From: Bordetella parapertussis
GTDB taxonomy: Bacteria > Pseudomonadota > Gammaproteobacteria > Burkholderiales > Burkholderiaceae_D
Length of the DNA stretch: 12,984 nt
Direction of reading: 5' to 3'
Assembly (NCBI GenBank): GCA_945867725.1
Contig: CAMBJI010000023.1
Location: 1-12,984 of the forward strand
Below the pieces are notes generated by a model. The model had not been told where the DNA came from and did not search any database. It saw only the letters and a program-made list of their open reading frames with translations. This document shows positions 1 through 8,232 of the stretch, in pieces. How positions within the stretch are numbered: the first letter of the stretch is position 1; each line of letters starts with the position of its first letter. The translations under genes were made by a program, and so were the position numbers.

Positions 1-1329
<1,329 letters not shown>

Positions 1330-1337
1330 CTAAAAAC

Positions 1338-1364
1338 GTCGTCCCAGCGAAAGCTGGGATCCAT
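1338..1364 (-). repeat. Palindromic dispersed repeat, unit 2 (inverted)
   Basis: This unit is in opposite orientation to units 1 and 3. Its core is the perfect 7-base stem TCCCAGC (1342-1348) and GCTGGGA (1353-1359) around a GAAA loop, followed by TCCAT. Its reverse complement carries the same stem and loop as unit 3, so units 2 and 3 together could also pair as one long hairpin in a transcript reading through from exbD. Orientation is given relative to unit 1. Confidence 0.8.
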
Positions 1365-1401
1365 GCACGCGGACCTAAGGCGTTCGAAAATGCTTGTTGT
1401 T

Positions 1402-1440
1402 CACAACGATGGGTCCCAGCTTTCGCTGGGATGACGATTT
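1402..1440 (+). repeat. Palindromic dispersed repeat, unit 3, with a degraded neighbour
   Basis: Same orientation as unit 1. The stem TCCCAGC (1414-1420) / GCTGGGA (1425-1431) encloses the loop TTTC. The same left flank CACAACGATGG (1402-1412) and right flank GATGACG (1432-1437 region) are present. The flank motif GGATGACGATTTA recurs at 1467-1479 without a good palindrome, suggesting a decayed fourth copy. From there to 1514 I see nothing else. Confidence 0.75.
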
Positions 1441-1514
1441 AGAGGCCGGATGGCGCTTGCAGCTTCGGATGACGATTTAAATGTCGGATGAGGATTGCGG
1501 CTCAAGACGTCAAT

Positions 1515-1548
1515 TTAAAGCCGTAATGAGGTCCGAGCGAGGCTTTAA
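1515..1548 (-). terminator. Weak hairpin downstream of exbD
   Basis: Perfect 8-base arms TTAAAGCC (1515-1522) and GGCTTTAA (1541-1548) with an 18-base loop lie 10 bases beyond the exbD stop codon. The arms are only half GC and there is no clean T-run, so it may slow or process the message rather than end it. The palindromic repeats further on could serve as an additional 3' barrier. Intrinsic termination here is an inference. Confidence 0.3.
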
Positions 1549-1557
1549 GCGTGGACT

Positions 1558-1983
1558 TTACTTTCCGGCTGCCTTCGGCTCGGTAACGAAACCGATCTTG
1601 GTCATGCCGCTGCCCTGAGCCGCCGCCATCACCTGCGCGATGATTTCATAACGGGTGGATTTGTCAGCTCTCAGATGCAACTCGGGTTGCGGCTTTTTTT
1701 GTGAGGCGGTGCTGAAGCGGATGGCTAGTTCATCCGGGGTCACGAGAGCGTTGTTCCAGAAAAGCTTGCCCTCGGCATTGATCGCCAGCGTGATGGTTTC
1801 CGGTTTTTCCGGTGCTGCTTGCGAGGGCGCGTTAGGCAAGTCAAGTTTGACCGCGTGCGTAAAAAGTGGTGCCGTAATGATGAAGATCACAAGCAGAACC
1901 AGCATGACGTCCACCATAGGTGTGACGTTGATCTCTGCCATCGGTGCCTGATGATTGCTTTCGTTGAATCCGCCGAATGCCAT
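1558..1983 (-). CDS. exbD: ExbD/TolR-family proton-channel subunit
   Basis: Inner-membrane subunit that, with ExbB, couples the proton gradient to TonB for energised transport across the outer membrane. The protein has 141 residues, the usual ExbD/TolR length. A short cytoplasmic N-terminus leads into one membrane segment at about residues 22-42. That segment contains the family's conserved Asp in the motif NVTPMVDVMLVLLVIFI (Asp25), the proton-relay residue. A periplasmic domain follows, ending TEPKAAGK. The start ATG at 1983 lies 15 bases after the exbB stop, so the two are surely cotranscribed. The Shine-Dalgarno is weak (AAAGG too far upstream). ExbD and TolR are hard to tell apart from sequence alone; adjacency to tonB and the absence of tolA/tolB/pal favour ExbD. 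Confidence 0.93.
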   Translation of the reverse strand: MAFGGFNESNHQAPMAEINVTPMVDVMLVLLVIFIITAPLFTHAVKLDLPNAPSQAAPEKPETITLAINAEGKLFWNNALVTPDELAIRFSTASQKKPQPELHLRADKSTRYEIIAQVMAAAQGSGMTKIGFVTEPKAAGK

Positions 1984-1998
1984 GATAAGTTGCGCCTT

Positions 1999-2715
1999 TT
2001 ATTGAGTAGGTTCGACTTTCTTGCGCCGCGTGCTGATCCTTGAGCCGGTCGTCAGGTGGGCGTGCAGGTCGTGTGCGAAGGCATCGAGTTCAGACAAGGT
2101 GATTCGATTGACTCGAGTAAAAGCGTTGTAGCCCAGCACGGCCGGAATCGCTACCACCAGACCGATCGCGGTCATGATCAGCGCCTCACCCACGGGCCCG
2201 GCGACTTTGTCGATTTGAATCGTGCCGGAAGCTGAGACGGCCGCCAGCGCGTGATAAATACCCCACACGGTGCCGAACAATCCAATGAAAGGCGCGGTAG
2301 ACCCGACTGAGGCCAGCAATGTCAATCCGCTCTCGAGACGCGACGAGACGCGATTGATTTGCTGGCGCAGAGTGCGCGTGACCAGTTCGCCGGGGTCAAC
2401 GCTGGCATTGAGCGAGGCGCTATTCGCCTTCACGCTCACTGCTTCGACGGCATGCCAGGCCAGCGGCGCATAGACCTGCTCGGTGTCGGCATGGCTGAGC
2501 GCCGTGATTGCATCTTCCATGCTTGGCGCATCCCAGAAGTGCTCGACTGCATTCGCGCTGCGGCGTATGCGCCAGGAGGCCCAGGCTTTGGACAGGATGT
2601 AGTACCAGCTGGCGATCGACATTAGCAGCAACAGATAAGCGACGGTGTGGGTAATGGCATCGCCTTGCGCCCAGTAATGCGCAAAGCCCAAATTCGGGTT
2701 AAGTGTTTCGTTCAT
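1999..2715 (-). CDS. exbB: ExbB/TolQ-family (MotA/TolQ/ExbB) proton-channel subunit
   Basis: Multi-pass inner-membrane protein that forms the pentameric channel around ExbD and powers TonB. It has 238 residues, typical for ExbB/TolQ. Membrane segments are visible at about 22-43 (TVAYLLLLMSIASWYYI), about 130-155 (the conserved GSTAPFIGLFGTVWGIYHAL) and about 175-200 (GEALIMTAIGLVVAIPAVLGYNAF), with a long cytoplasmic loop between the first and second. The glycine- and threonine-rich second and third segments are the family hallmark. The gene lies between tonB (30-base gap) and exbD (15-base gap). The C-terminus is basic (STRRKKVEPTQ). Assignment to ExbB rather than TolQ follows from the neighbouring tonB. 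Confidence 0.93.
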   Translation of the reverse strand: MNETLNPNLGFAHYWAQGDAITHTVAYLLLLMSIASWYYILSKAWASWRIRRSANAVEHFWDAPSMEDAITALSHADTEQVYAPLAWHAVEAVSVKANSASLNASVDPGELVTRTLRQQINRVSSRLESGLTLLASVGSTAPFIGLFGTVWGIYHALAAVSASGTIQIDKVAGPVGEALIMTAIGLVVAIPAVLGYNAFTRVNRITLSELDAFAHDLHAHLTTGSRISTRRKKVEPTQ

Positions 2716-2745
2716 TTGGATCGGTTCTCGGAAAGCTTGCGGAAA

Positions 2746-3546
2746 TCAATTTTGCAGTTTAAGGGTAATGGGTACCTGATACCACTCTTCAATCGGTTTG
2801 CCGTCGACGGTCGCTGGATTGAAGCGCCAGGTTTTTACGGCATCAATCGCTGCCTGGTCCAGACGCGGGTAATCACTGGGCGATTTTACTTCGACGTGCC
2901 CAGCCGTGCCGTCGGCTTTGACCTGAACACGCAAAACTACGGTGCCTTGCTCATTCAGCCGTTTGGACATGGATGGATAAACCGGTTTGACATTGGTCGC
3001 GCCGTAACTGGCCGGGATGCTAACGCCGGTTCTTGAGGGCGGTGCCGGCGCAGGCGCAGGTGCAGGTGCGGGCGCTGGCGCGGGAGGCGCAGGACGCGGC
3101 GCGGGTTCCGGCGCGGGTGCAGTCGCGGGAGCGGGCGTAGGTGCCGGTGCCGGAGCAGGGCTCGGTGCGGGCGCTGGCGCTTGCGCGGGTGCCGGAGGCG
3201 TAGGCGCAGGTGCGGCCGGACGCGGCGGCGTTGGCTCAGGCCGAGGGGGTTCTGGCTTTGGCGGCGCAGGTTTTGGCGGCTCAGGCTTTGGCGGCTCAGG
3301 CTTGGGGGGCTCAGGCTTCGGAGGCTCAGGCTTCAGCGGCGGCGGCTTGAGCGGTTCCGGCTTCGGCGGTTCGGGCTTAGGTGGCGGCTCGATCGCTTTG
3401 GGTGGTGATATGAGTTCCACGACGACGGGTGGCTCCTCAGGATCCTTGTGCTGAATCTGAACGATGCCGAAGACCAGGAGCAACAGCATCAGGCCGTGCA
3501 GCGCGACTGCGACGGCAGCAGCGATACCTGAGGGTTTGGTCATCAT
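2746..3546 (-). CDS. tonB: TonB energy-transducing protein
   Basis: Spans the periplasm from the inner membrane to TonB-dependent receptors and transmits ExbBD energy for uptake of iron complexes, B12 and similar substrates. It has 266 residues. There is a single N-terminal membrane anchor at about 8-32 with the functionally important His at position 17. Proline-rich blocks follow: about ten KPEPP-like pentapeptides at 57-106, then an Ala-Pro tract to about 170. The globular TonB C-terminal domain (about 174-266) contains KPVYPSMSKRLNEQGTVVLR and ends in DAVKTWRFNPATVDGKPI. Two consecutive ATGs (3546, 3543) could start it, and neither has a Shine-Dalgarno. The gene is 29 bases after dapB and 30 before exbB, consistent with one transcription unit. 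The glycine-rich open frame opposite is an artefact of the Pro/Ala codons. Confidence 0.95.
   Translation of the reverse strand: MMTKPSGIAAAVAVALHGLMLLLLVFGIVQIQHKDPEEPPVVVELISPPKAIEPPPKPEPPKPEPLKPPPLKPEPPKPEPPKPEPPKPEPPKPAPPKPEPPRPEPTPPRPAAPAPTPPAPAQAPAPAPSPAPAPAPTPAPATAPAPEPAPRPAPPAPAPAPAPAPAPAPPSRTGVSIPASYGATNVKPVYPSMSKRLNEQGTVVLRVQVKADGTAGHVEVKSPSDYPRLDQAAIDAVKTWRFNPATVDGKPIEEWYQVPITLKLQN
3229..3378 (-). repeat. In-gene tandem repeat of a KPEPP-type pentapeptide in tonB
   Basis: Ten consecutive 15-base units encode KPEPP or near variants (KPEPL, KPPPL, KPAPP, RPEPT) at TonB residues 57-106. The units are similar at the DNA level but not identical (Gly/Ser-like GGCTCAGGCTT pattern on the plus strand). 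This fits slippage or unequal exchange followed by drift. Unit number may vary between strains. Confidence 0.8.
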
Positions 3547-3567
3547 GGGCGACTGCAGTACGGGCGG

Positions 3568-3584
3568 CTGCGCTGTCAGCGCAG
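3568..3584 (-). other. Perfect hairpin overlapping the dapB stop codon
   Basis: CTGCGCT (3568-3574) and AGCGCAG (3578-3584) form a 7-base GC-rich stem with a 3-base loop across the dapB stop (3578-3576), just upstream of tonB. There is no T-run, so it is not an intrinsic terminator. It could affect message stability or tonB translation, or be chance. Confidence 0.4.
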
Positions 3585-4382
3585 ACCGAGTACGTCATGC
3601 ATGTCGTACAGGCCCGTGGTTTTACTCTGCAGGAAATGCGCGGCGCGCAGGCTGCCGTGGGCGTAGGTCACGCGACTGGAGGACTTATGGGTGATTTCGA
3701 TGCGCTCACCAATCCCGGCAAACAGCACGGTGTGGTCGCCCACGATGTCGCCACCGCGAATGGTGGCAAAACCGATCGATGAGGGATCGCGTTCACCGGT
3801 GACACCTTCCCGTGCAAACACACCAACCTTGTTTAGATCACGGCCGAGTGCGTCAGCGATGACCTCGCCCATTTTGAGTGCGGTGCCTGATGGTGCATCG
3901 ACTTTGTGCCGGTGATGAGCTTCGATGATTTCGATGTCGTAGCCGTGAGCAAAACTTTTTGCTGCTAGCTCAAGAAGTTTCATGGTGACATTCACGCCGA
4001 CACTCATGTTGGGCGCAAAGACAATGGCTGTTTTTTTTGCAGCTTCGGCGATGGCCGCTTTGCCGGCATCATCAAAACCGGTAGTGCCAATGATCATCTT
4101 GACGCCGTGCTCGGCGCAGTAAGCCAGGTGACGCAGCGTACCTTCCGGACGGGTGAAGTCGATCAAATAATCGGCGTCAGCCAGACCGCGCGCGAGGTCG
4201 GCTTCGATCAGGACCCCCGAAGGTTGGCCGAGAAATGATGCTGCATCGGTCCCGATGCTGGGGGCGCCGGATACATCGAGCGCACCGGTAAGTTTGGCAC
4301 CAGTATCAGCTGCGATGGCTTCGATCAGCATTTTGCCCATGCGACCAGACGCACCAGCCACGGCGATTTTCATAGCATTCAT
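3576..4382 (-). CDS. dapB: 4-hydroxy-tetrahydrodipicolinate reductase
   Basis: Reduces 4-hydroxy-tetrahydrodipicolinate with NAD(P)H in the diaminopimelate pathway, which supplies lysine and peptidoglycan cross-links. It has 268 residues, the normal length. The N-terminal dinucleotide-binding motif is [12 protein letters not shown] (residues 7-18); IIGTTGF lies near 97-103; and the catalytic signature [16 protein letters not shown] at 154-169 contains the His156 and Lys160 equivalents of the E. coli active site. Two in-frame ATGs are possible (residue 1 at 4382, residue 4 at 4373, the latter giving [10 protein letters not shown]). Neither has a Shine-Dalgarno, and the shorter start is quite possible. 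The gene is 23 bases downstream of bamE and 29 upstream of tonB. Confidence 0.97.
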   Translation of the reverse strand: MNAMKIAVAGASGRMGKMLIEAIAADTGAKLTGALDVSGAPSIGTDAASFLGQPSGVLIEADLARGLADADYLIDFTRPEGTLRHLAYCAEHGVKMIIGTTGFDDAGKAAIAEAAKKTAIVFAPNMSVGVNVTMKLLELAAKSFAHGYDIEIIEAHHRHKVDAPSGTALKMGEVIADALGRDLNKVGVFAREGVTGERDPSSIGFATIRGGDIVGDHTVLFAGIGERIEITHKSSSRVTYAHGSLRAAHFLQSKTTGLYDMHDVLGLR

Positions 4383-4405
4383 CAGACGGAGGGCTTCAGA
4401 GGTTG

Positions 4406-4888
4406 TTATTTGTTTTTTGGCGCTGCGATGCGAAGCAGGTAGTCATTTTCTTCGGGCAGATCACCGCCTTCAAACTGAGAGACGCGGCCTTCTTTGAAAA
4501 ATACGACGACACGGCTGCTGGTAATTTCGCCATCACCTTTACGGATGCGGAAGAGATAATCCCAGCGGGTTTCATGGAACAGGTCGGTAAGCAGTGGGGT
4601 GCCGAGCACAAAGCGTACTTGTTCGGGCGTCATGCCCACTTTCAGTTGGGCCACCATCTCCTTGGAGATGAAATTACCCTGCTGAATATCGGGGCGGTAG
4701 ATCGGCACTACGCCAAACAGCTTTGATTTTTGCACCGTCTGGACGACGCCGTTGCTATCGACCTGGCCCTCAGTTGACGCTGGCTTGCTGGAGAACAGTT
4801 TGCTCGCTGTCGAGCAGCCGTTTAGGCTCACGGCGACGAGTGCGATCAGCAGTACATTTCTCATTGGACGCGCGAACGGGAGAATCAT
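4406..4888 (-). CDS. bamE: Outer-membrane assembly lipoprotein BamE (SmpA/OmlA)
   Basis: Small lipoprotein of the BAM complex that inserts beta-barrel proteins into the outer membrane. Seen: a signal peptide with hydrophobic core [10 protein letters not shown] and the lipobox LNGC, so the mature protein begins at that Cys. After a short linker comes the SmpA/OmlA domain with [37 protein letters not shown] and [14 protein letters not shown]. Start choice is open. The ATG at 4888 gives 160 residues. The ATG at 4864 gives a compact 17-residue signal peptide (MRNVLL...) and 152 residues. A GTG at 4915 is also in frame but would overlap the fur promoter. None has a Shine-Dalgarno. It is the first gene of the bamE-dapB-tonB-exbB-exbD unit and is divergent from fur, as omlA is in several relatives. 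Confidence 0.92.
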   Translation of the reverse strand: MILPFARPMRNVLLIALVAVSLNGCSTASKLFSSKPASTEGQVDSNGVVQTVQKSKLFGVVPIYRPDIQQGNFISKEMVAQLKVGMTPEQVRFVLGTPLLTDLFHETRWDYLFRIRKGDGEITSSRVVVFFKEGRVSQFEGGDLPEENDYLLRIAAPKNK

Positions 4889-4905
4889 GGTGTTCAGTAG
4901 GTGAA

Positions 4906-4935
4906 TTGAGTGCACTGGCCAAAACGCTATATGAT
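4906..4935 (+). promoter_or_regulatory. Probable sigma-70 promoter of fur
   Basis: TTGAGT (4906-4911), an 18-base spacer and TATGAT (4930-4935) make a good -35/-10 pair. Transcription would start near 4942, about 24 bases before the fur ATG. I could not find an equally good promoter for the divergent bamE on the opposite strand in this region. Confidence 0.5.
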
Positions 4936-4959
4936 AAAGCAGTTCACGTTACCTTTATC
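4933..4959. promoter_or_regulatory. Inverted repeat in the fur/bamE divergent promoter
   Basis: Perfect 7-base arms GATAAAG (4933-4939) and CTTTATC (4953-4959) with a 13-base spacer overlap the end of the presumed fur -10 box and its start site. The GATAA core recalls the units of Fur boxes, but the best alignment to the 19-base consensus that I can make matches only about half of the positions. It is a candidate operator for Fur autoregulation or another factor. Confidence 0.4.
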
Positions 4960-4965
4960 GAAATC

Positions 4966-5394
4966 ATGCCGACTTACCCTTCCGACCTGAAGTCCAGTGG
5001 ATTGAAGGCCACGCTGCCCCGACTGAAAATCCTTGAGATCTTCCAGAGCAGTACGGTGCGACACCTGTCCGCCGAAGATGTCTACAAGCTGCTGCTGGCT
5101 GAAAATCTAGATGTCGGTCTGGCAACCGTTTATCGGGTGCTCACCCAGTTTGAGCAGGCCGGGCTTCTGAGTCGTAACCATTTCGAGTCCGGCAAGGCCG
5201 TTTTCGAGCTCAATGAGGGCTCGCATCATGACCACTTGGTTTGCCTGGACTGCGGCCTGGTGGAAGAGTTTTTTGATGACGAAATTGAAAAACGTCAGCA
5301 TCGCATCGCCGGGGAGCGGGGCTTCAAGCTCACTGAGCACGCGCTCGCTTTGTACGGTAATTGTGTGAAGGACAATTGTCCGCACCGTACCTGA
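4966..5394 (+). CDS. fur: Ferric uptake regulator Fur
   Basis: Iron-responsive dimeric repressor of iron-uptake genes. It has 142 residues from the ATG at 4966, matching the family. The N-terminal winged helix contains [11 protein letters not shown] and the recognition segment [15 protein letters not shown] (about 53-67). The metal and dimerisation part follows with [11 protein letters not shown] (about 87-97), where Cys93 and Cys96 match the structural zinc ligands. A second pair, Cys133 and Cys138, lies in [10 protein letters not shown] near the end. Longer in-frame extensions upstream lack family similarity and would cross the promoter, so this start is preferred; it has no Shine-Dalgarno. 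The gene is divergent from bamE and convergent with hrcA. With tonB-exbBD in the facing unit, regulation of that unit by Fur is plausible but not shown. Confidence 0.97.
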   Translation: MPTYPSDLKSSGLKATLPRLKILEIFQSSTVRHLSAEDVYKLLLAENLDVGLATVYRVLTQFEQAGLLSRNHFESGKAVFELNEGSHHDHLVCLDCGLVEEFFDDEIEKRQHRIAGERGFKLTEHALALYGNCVKDNCPHRT

Positions 5395-5417
5395 CCTGAG
5401 CAGCGTCGCTGTTCAGG
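5395..5417. terminator. Hairpin between convergent fur and hrcA
   Basis: CCTGAGCAGCG and CGCTGTTCAGG pair over 11 positions (one G-T wobble in RNA) around a central T, directly after the fur stop and across the hrcA stop codon (5415-5413). A stable stem between tail-to-tail genes suits a shared, bidirectional transcription end. Neither side has a T-run, so intrinsic termination is not certain. Confidence 0.45.
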
Positions 5418-6444
5418 GATGCGACAAGGCGTTCGACAAAAGCCTTGCCGTGATATCGACAATAGGAATCACACGTTCGTAGGCCATGCGGGTCGGGCCT
5501 ATGACGCCGAGCGTTCCGACGATCTTGCCATTCGCTTCATAGGGCGCGGTCACCACACTCATGGATTCAAGTGGCATCAGTTGCGATTCGCCGCCGATGA
5601 AAATCTGCACGCCGGTCGCCTTGCTAGACATGTCGAGCAAGGCAGTGAGCGTGGTTTTTTGCTCGAAGATGTCGAAGAGTTTGCGCAGCGAACTCATATT
5701 CGATGACAAATCTTCGATTGACAACAGATTGCGCTCGCCCGAGATGACGATATCTTCGCCACCACTGGTCATGGCATCGCTTCCCACTTCAACAGCTGCC
5801 TGCATCAGACGGGTCATGTCGGTTTGAAGCTGTTTCAGTTCTTCTTTTAGTCGTATGCGCACATCATCAAAAGAGAGCCCTGCATAGTGCTGATTGATGT
5901 AGTTGGCCGCATGCACTAGCTGCGCCGGTGTGTAATCGATATCGGTCAGCATCAAGCGGTTTTGCACATCGCCATCTGGCGCAACGATGACGAGCAAAAT
6001 ACGTTTTTCGGAGAGTCTGAGGAATTCGATTTGCTGGAAATGCATTTCCCTTCGGGGGGTCAGCACCACGCCGGCAAATTGGGAGAGCGATGACAATACC
6101 TGTGCTGCACTCGCAATGATTTTTTGTGGGGATGCGCCGGACTGAAACCGTGATTCCAACGAGCTTTCGTCAATACTTTGCACCGTGAGCAGACTGTCTA
6201 CAAACAGGCGGTAGCCGCGCGGCGTAGGCACTCGACCTGCCGAGGTGTGGGGGCTGGCTACCAGCCCCAGTTCTTCGAGGTCGGACATGATGTTGCGTAT
6301 CGTCGCTGGCGAGAGATCCAGGCCGGAAATTTTTGCTAGCGAGCGTGATCCAACAGGTTGACCATCAGCTATGTAGCGTTCAACCAGTGCTTTTAGCAGT
6401 GTTTGTGCGCGAATATCGAGTTGCATGTGTTCTATTCTAGCCAT
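5413..6444 (-). CDS. hrcA: Heat-inducible transcription repressor HrcA
   Basis: Represses class I heat-shock genes by binding CIRCE operators, with its activity maintained by GroEL. It has 343 residues, the usual length. The N-terminal winged helix covers about 12-83, with [17 protein letters not shown], the recognition helix region [18 protein letters not shown] (45-62) and the wing [16 protein letters not shown] (68-83). The middle GAF-like part and the C-terminus ([23 protein letters not shown]) are also typical. The start at 6444 was taken; an ATG at 6426 ([12 protein letters not shown]) is also good, and some relatives begin there. The gene lies 24 bases after the HAD phosphatase gene, so the two are likely cotranscribed. 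No canonical CIRCE element is visible anywhere in this window. Confidence 0.96.
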   Translation of the reverse strand: MARIEHMQLDIRAQTLLKALVERYIADGQPVGSRSLAKISGLDLSPATIRNIMSDLEELGLVASPHTSAGRVPTPRGYRLFVDSLLTVQSIDESSLESRFQSGASPQKIIASAAQVLSSLSQFAGVVLTPRREMHFQQIEFLRLSEKRILLVIVAPDGDVQNRLMLTDIDYTPAQLVHAANYINQHYAGLSFDDVRIRLKEELKQLQTDMTRLMQAAVEVGSDAMTSGGEDIVISGERNLLSIEDLSSNMSSLRKLFDIFEQKTTLTALLDMSSKATGVQIFIGGESQLMPLESMSVVTAPYEANGKIVGTLGVIGPTRMAYERVIPIVDITARLLSNALSHP

Positions 6445-6468
6445 AGTGAGCGTCGTTCGCTAGCAATC

Positions 6469-7191
6469 TTAACGATTAGTGCTGCGCAGATGCAGCCACT
6501 GTTCGAGTTCATGTAGCGATGCAAGCGTAGCATCGGGTTCGATGTGTGCCTGTTGTTCTGATTTTTCTGTCTCATGTCGATTCAACCAGATTCCTGTAAG
6601 TCCTGCCTTTTGCGCGCCCTCCACGTCGAGTCGCAAGTCGTCGCCCACGTAAGCAACTTGCGAGGTTGGGAGTGCGAGCGCCTCGCAGGCCGCATGAAAC
6701 ACGGCAGGATCTGGTTTGGCGCGACCAATTTCATGTGCGGCGAGCGATACGCTGAAGTGGTGGTCCAGGCCAATCTGTCGCAAGTCAGCCGCACCATTGG
6801 TAAGTGATCCCAGCGTAATCCGCTCTGCCAAGCGGGGCAGGCAAACAAGTACGTCATCGAACAGCGTGACTTGATTGCGCGCTGTCGTGAATACGTCCAT
6901 CGCCTCGTCAATACGCGTCGTATCTGCCCCGCAGGCCACAAACGCTTCATGCAGCGCTGCATGACGCAGGGCCCAGAGATCAACCCTGAACCGAGGGTTT
7001 GCGGCCATGAGTTCGCTGCGACGTGCGCGCATGGCAGCGATTGTGTATTGCTCTGTGACCAGCGGAACTTGCTCGCTCAGCCAATCGAACAGCAGCGTCT
7101 CGGCGCGCTCAATAACCGGGGTGATTGGCCACAATGTGTCATCGAGATCAAACAGCAAAGCCCGTATGGGTTCGTGTGCGGGGGCATTCAT
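6469..7191 (-). CDS. HAD-superfamily hydrolase, probable small-molecule phosphatase
   Basis: Soluble haloacid-dehalogenase-fold hydrolase of 240 residues. All four HAD motifs are visible: DLDDT at 15-19 (nucleophile Asp15, acid-base Asp17), Thr131 in GSLTNG, Lys159 in GRAKPDP, and GDDLRLD at 183-189 for the magnesium ligands. The helical cap between motifs I and II (about residues 21-115) is the C1 type of phosphoglycolate-phosphatase and YjjG-like nucleotidase enzymes. The substrate cannot be read from sequence. The gene opens a two-gene unit with hrcA and is divergent from nadK, 51 bases away. That suggests a nucleotide or general housekeeping role, but this is inference only. No Shine-Dalgarno precedes the ATG at 7191. 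Confidence 0.88.
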   Translation of the reverse strand: MNAPAHEPIRALLFDLDDTLWPITPVIERAETLLFDWLSEQVPLVTEQYTIAAMRARRSELMAANPRFRVDLWALRHAALHEAFVACGADTTRIDEAMDVFTTARNQVTLFDDVLVCLPRLAERITLGSLTNGAADLRQIGLDHHFSVSLAAHEIGRAKPDPAVFHAACEALALPTSQVAYVGDDLRLDVEGAQKAGLTGIWLNRHETEKSEQQAHIEPDATLASLHELEQWLHLRSTNR

Positions 7192-7209
7192 GGCGGTTTC
7201 CGGTGATTC

Positions 7210-7236
7210 ATTCAGACCGCCAATTATGGTCTAATC
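7210..7236. promoter_or_regulatory. Divergent HAD-hrcA / nadK promoter region with inverted repeat
   Basis: In the 51-base gap, AGACC (7214-7218) and GGTCT (7228-7232) form an inverted repeat with a 9-base spacer. The outer bases match imperfectly, so the 9-base arms agree at 6 positions. A CIRCE operator also has 9-base arms and a 9-base spacer, but its arms are TTAGCACTC, which these resemble only loosely. On the minus strand CATAAT (7228-7223) and TCGACA (7249-7244) are a possible -10/-35 pair with a short 15-base spacer. On the plus strand TCTAAT (7230-7235) could serve nadK, giving an almost leaderless message. The operator role is inferred. Confidence 0.35.
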
Positions 7237-7242
7237 CCGTGC

Positions 7243-8157
7243 ATGTCGAATTCCACCCTCACTTCAACCGGTCGTTTTCACACGATTGCGATCATCGGTA
7301 AACATGGCGAGTCCAGCGGCAAGGGCTCGGTGCTTGAGCTTGCCGGTTTTCTGGAAGATCGCGGACACCGCGTGGTTTTTGAAGATGAAACCGCGCGCGA
7401 CATCCAGCGTCCCGAGGCCTTGTCCGTTACGCCAGAGCAGATTGGCAAACGCGCCGATCTGGCCATTGTGGTCGGCGGCGATGGCACGATGCTGGGTATT
7501 GCGCGCCAGCTCGCGCCTTATGGCGTGCCATTAATTGGCGTGAATCAGGGCCGCCTGGGTTTCATGACCGATATTGCATCGGAACACATGCTGTCGGTGC
7601 TGGGCGAAATTCTGGACGGCAAGCTCACGTCCGAGCGGCGTACGCTGCTCGAGGGTGTGGTGGTACGCGATGGTCAGCAGATTTTTCATGGTCTGGCGTT
7701 TAATGACGTGGTCGTCTCGCGCGGCGCCGGTGCGGGCATGGTTGAGCTGCGTGTCGAAGTGGACGGCCATTTCATGTACAACCAACGCTCCGATGGACTG
7801 ATTGTGTCTACACCGACAGGTTCAACCGCCTATGCGCTGGCAGCCGGCGGGCCGATATTGCAGCCCGAACTGGGCGGCGTGGTACTGGTGCCAATCGCGC
7901 CGCACGCACTGTCGAACCGGCCGATTGTTCTTTCTGATAATCACGAAATTAGTATTGAACTGGTCAGTCCGGGTGAGAGCAGCGTCAATTTCGATATGCA
8001 ATCACTGACCAGTCTTTCTCAGCATGATCGGGTGCTGATCCGCCGATCGGCGCACACCGTGACCTTCTTGCACCCCGAAGGATGGAATTATTTCGATACG
8101 CTGCGCGAGAAACTGCACTGGAATGAATATCCTTCGGTGCTTGGTCAGCTAAAATGA
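7243..8157 (+). CDS. nadK: NAD kinase
   Basis: Phosphorylates NAD to NADP with ATP in the cytosol and so sets the NADPH pool. It has 304 residues, the normal bacterial length. Diagnostic motifs: GGDGTML at 78-84 (catalytic Asp), NQGRLGFMTDI at 101-111, FNDVVVSR near 153-160, the NAD-binding SDGLIVSTPTGSTAYALAAGGP at about 183-204, and APHALSNRPIVL further on. The start at 7243 has no Shine-Dalgarno and may follow a very short leader. It is divergent from the HAD-hrcA unit and is followed 75 bases later by recN on the same strand, with no terminator between them, so the two are probably transcribed together. Confidence 0.97.
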   Translation: MSNSTLTSTGRFHTIAIIGKHGESSGKGSVLELAGFLEDRGHRVVFEDETARDIQRPEALSVTPEQIGKRADLAIVVGGDGTMLGIARQLAPYGVPLIGVNQGRLGFMTDIASEHMLSVLGEILDGKLTSERRTLLEGVVVRDGQQIFHGLAFNDVVVSRGAGAGMVELRVEVDGHFMYNQRSDGLIVSTPTGSTAYALAAGGPILQPELGGVVLVPIAPHALSNRPIVLSDNHEISIELVSPGESSVNFDMQSLTSLSQHDRVLIRRSAHTVTFLHPEGWNYFDTLREKLHWNEYPSVLGQLK

Positions 8158-8232
8158 TGGGCCAGTGCAGCTGCTCCTAATTGAGCGGTCCGCCTGATTT
8201 CCCCACCTTTCTGACGCAAATTCATTTTCAAC

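Noticed and set aside
3017..3454. Glycine-rich 145-codon frame on the plus strand
   Set aside because: It is the complement of the Pro/Ala codons of TonB; low complexity keeps the opposite frame open.
4889..4965. Canonical Fur box in the fur/bamE gap
   Set aside because: The best alignment to the 19-base consensus matches about 9 positions, too few for a confident call.
8158..8232. LexA box upstream of recN
   Set aside because: No CTGT-N8-ACAG pattern is present in the gap.
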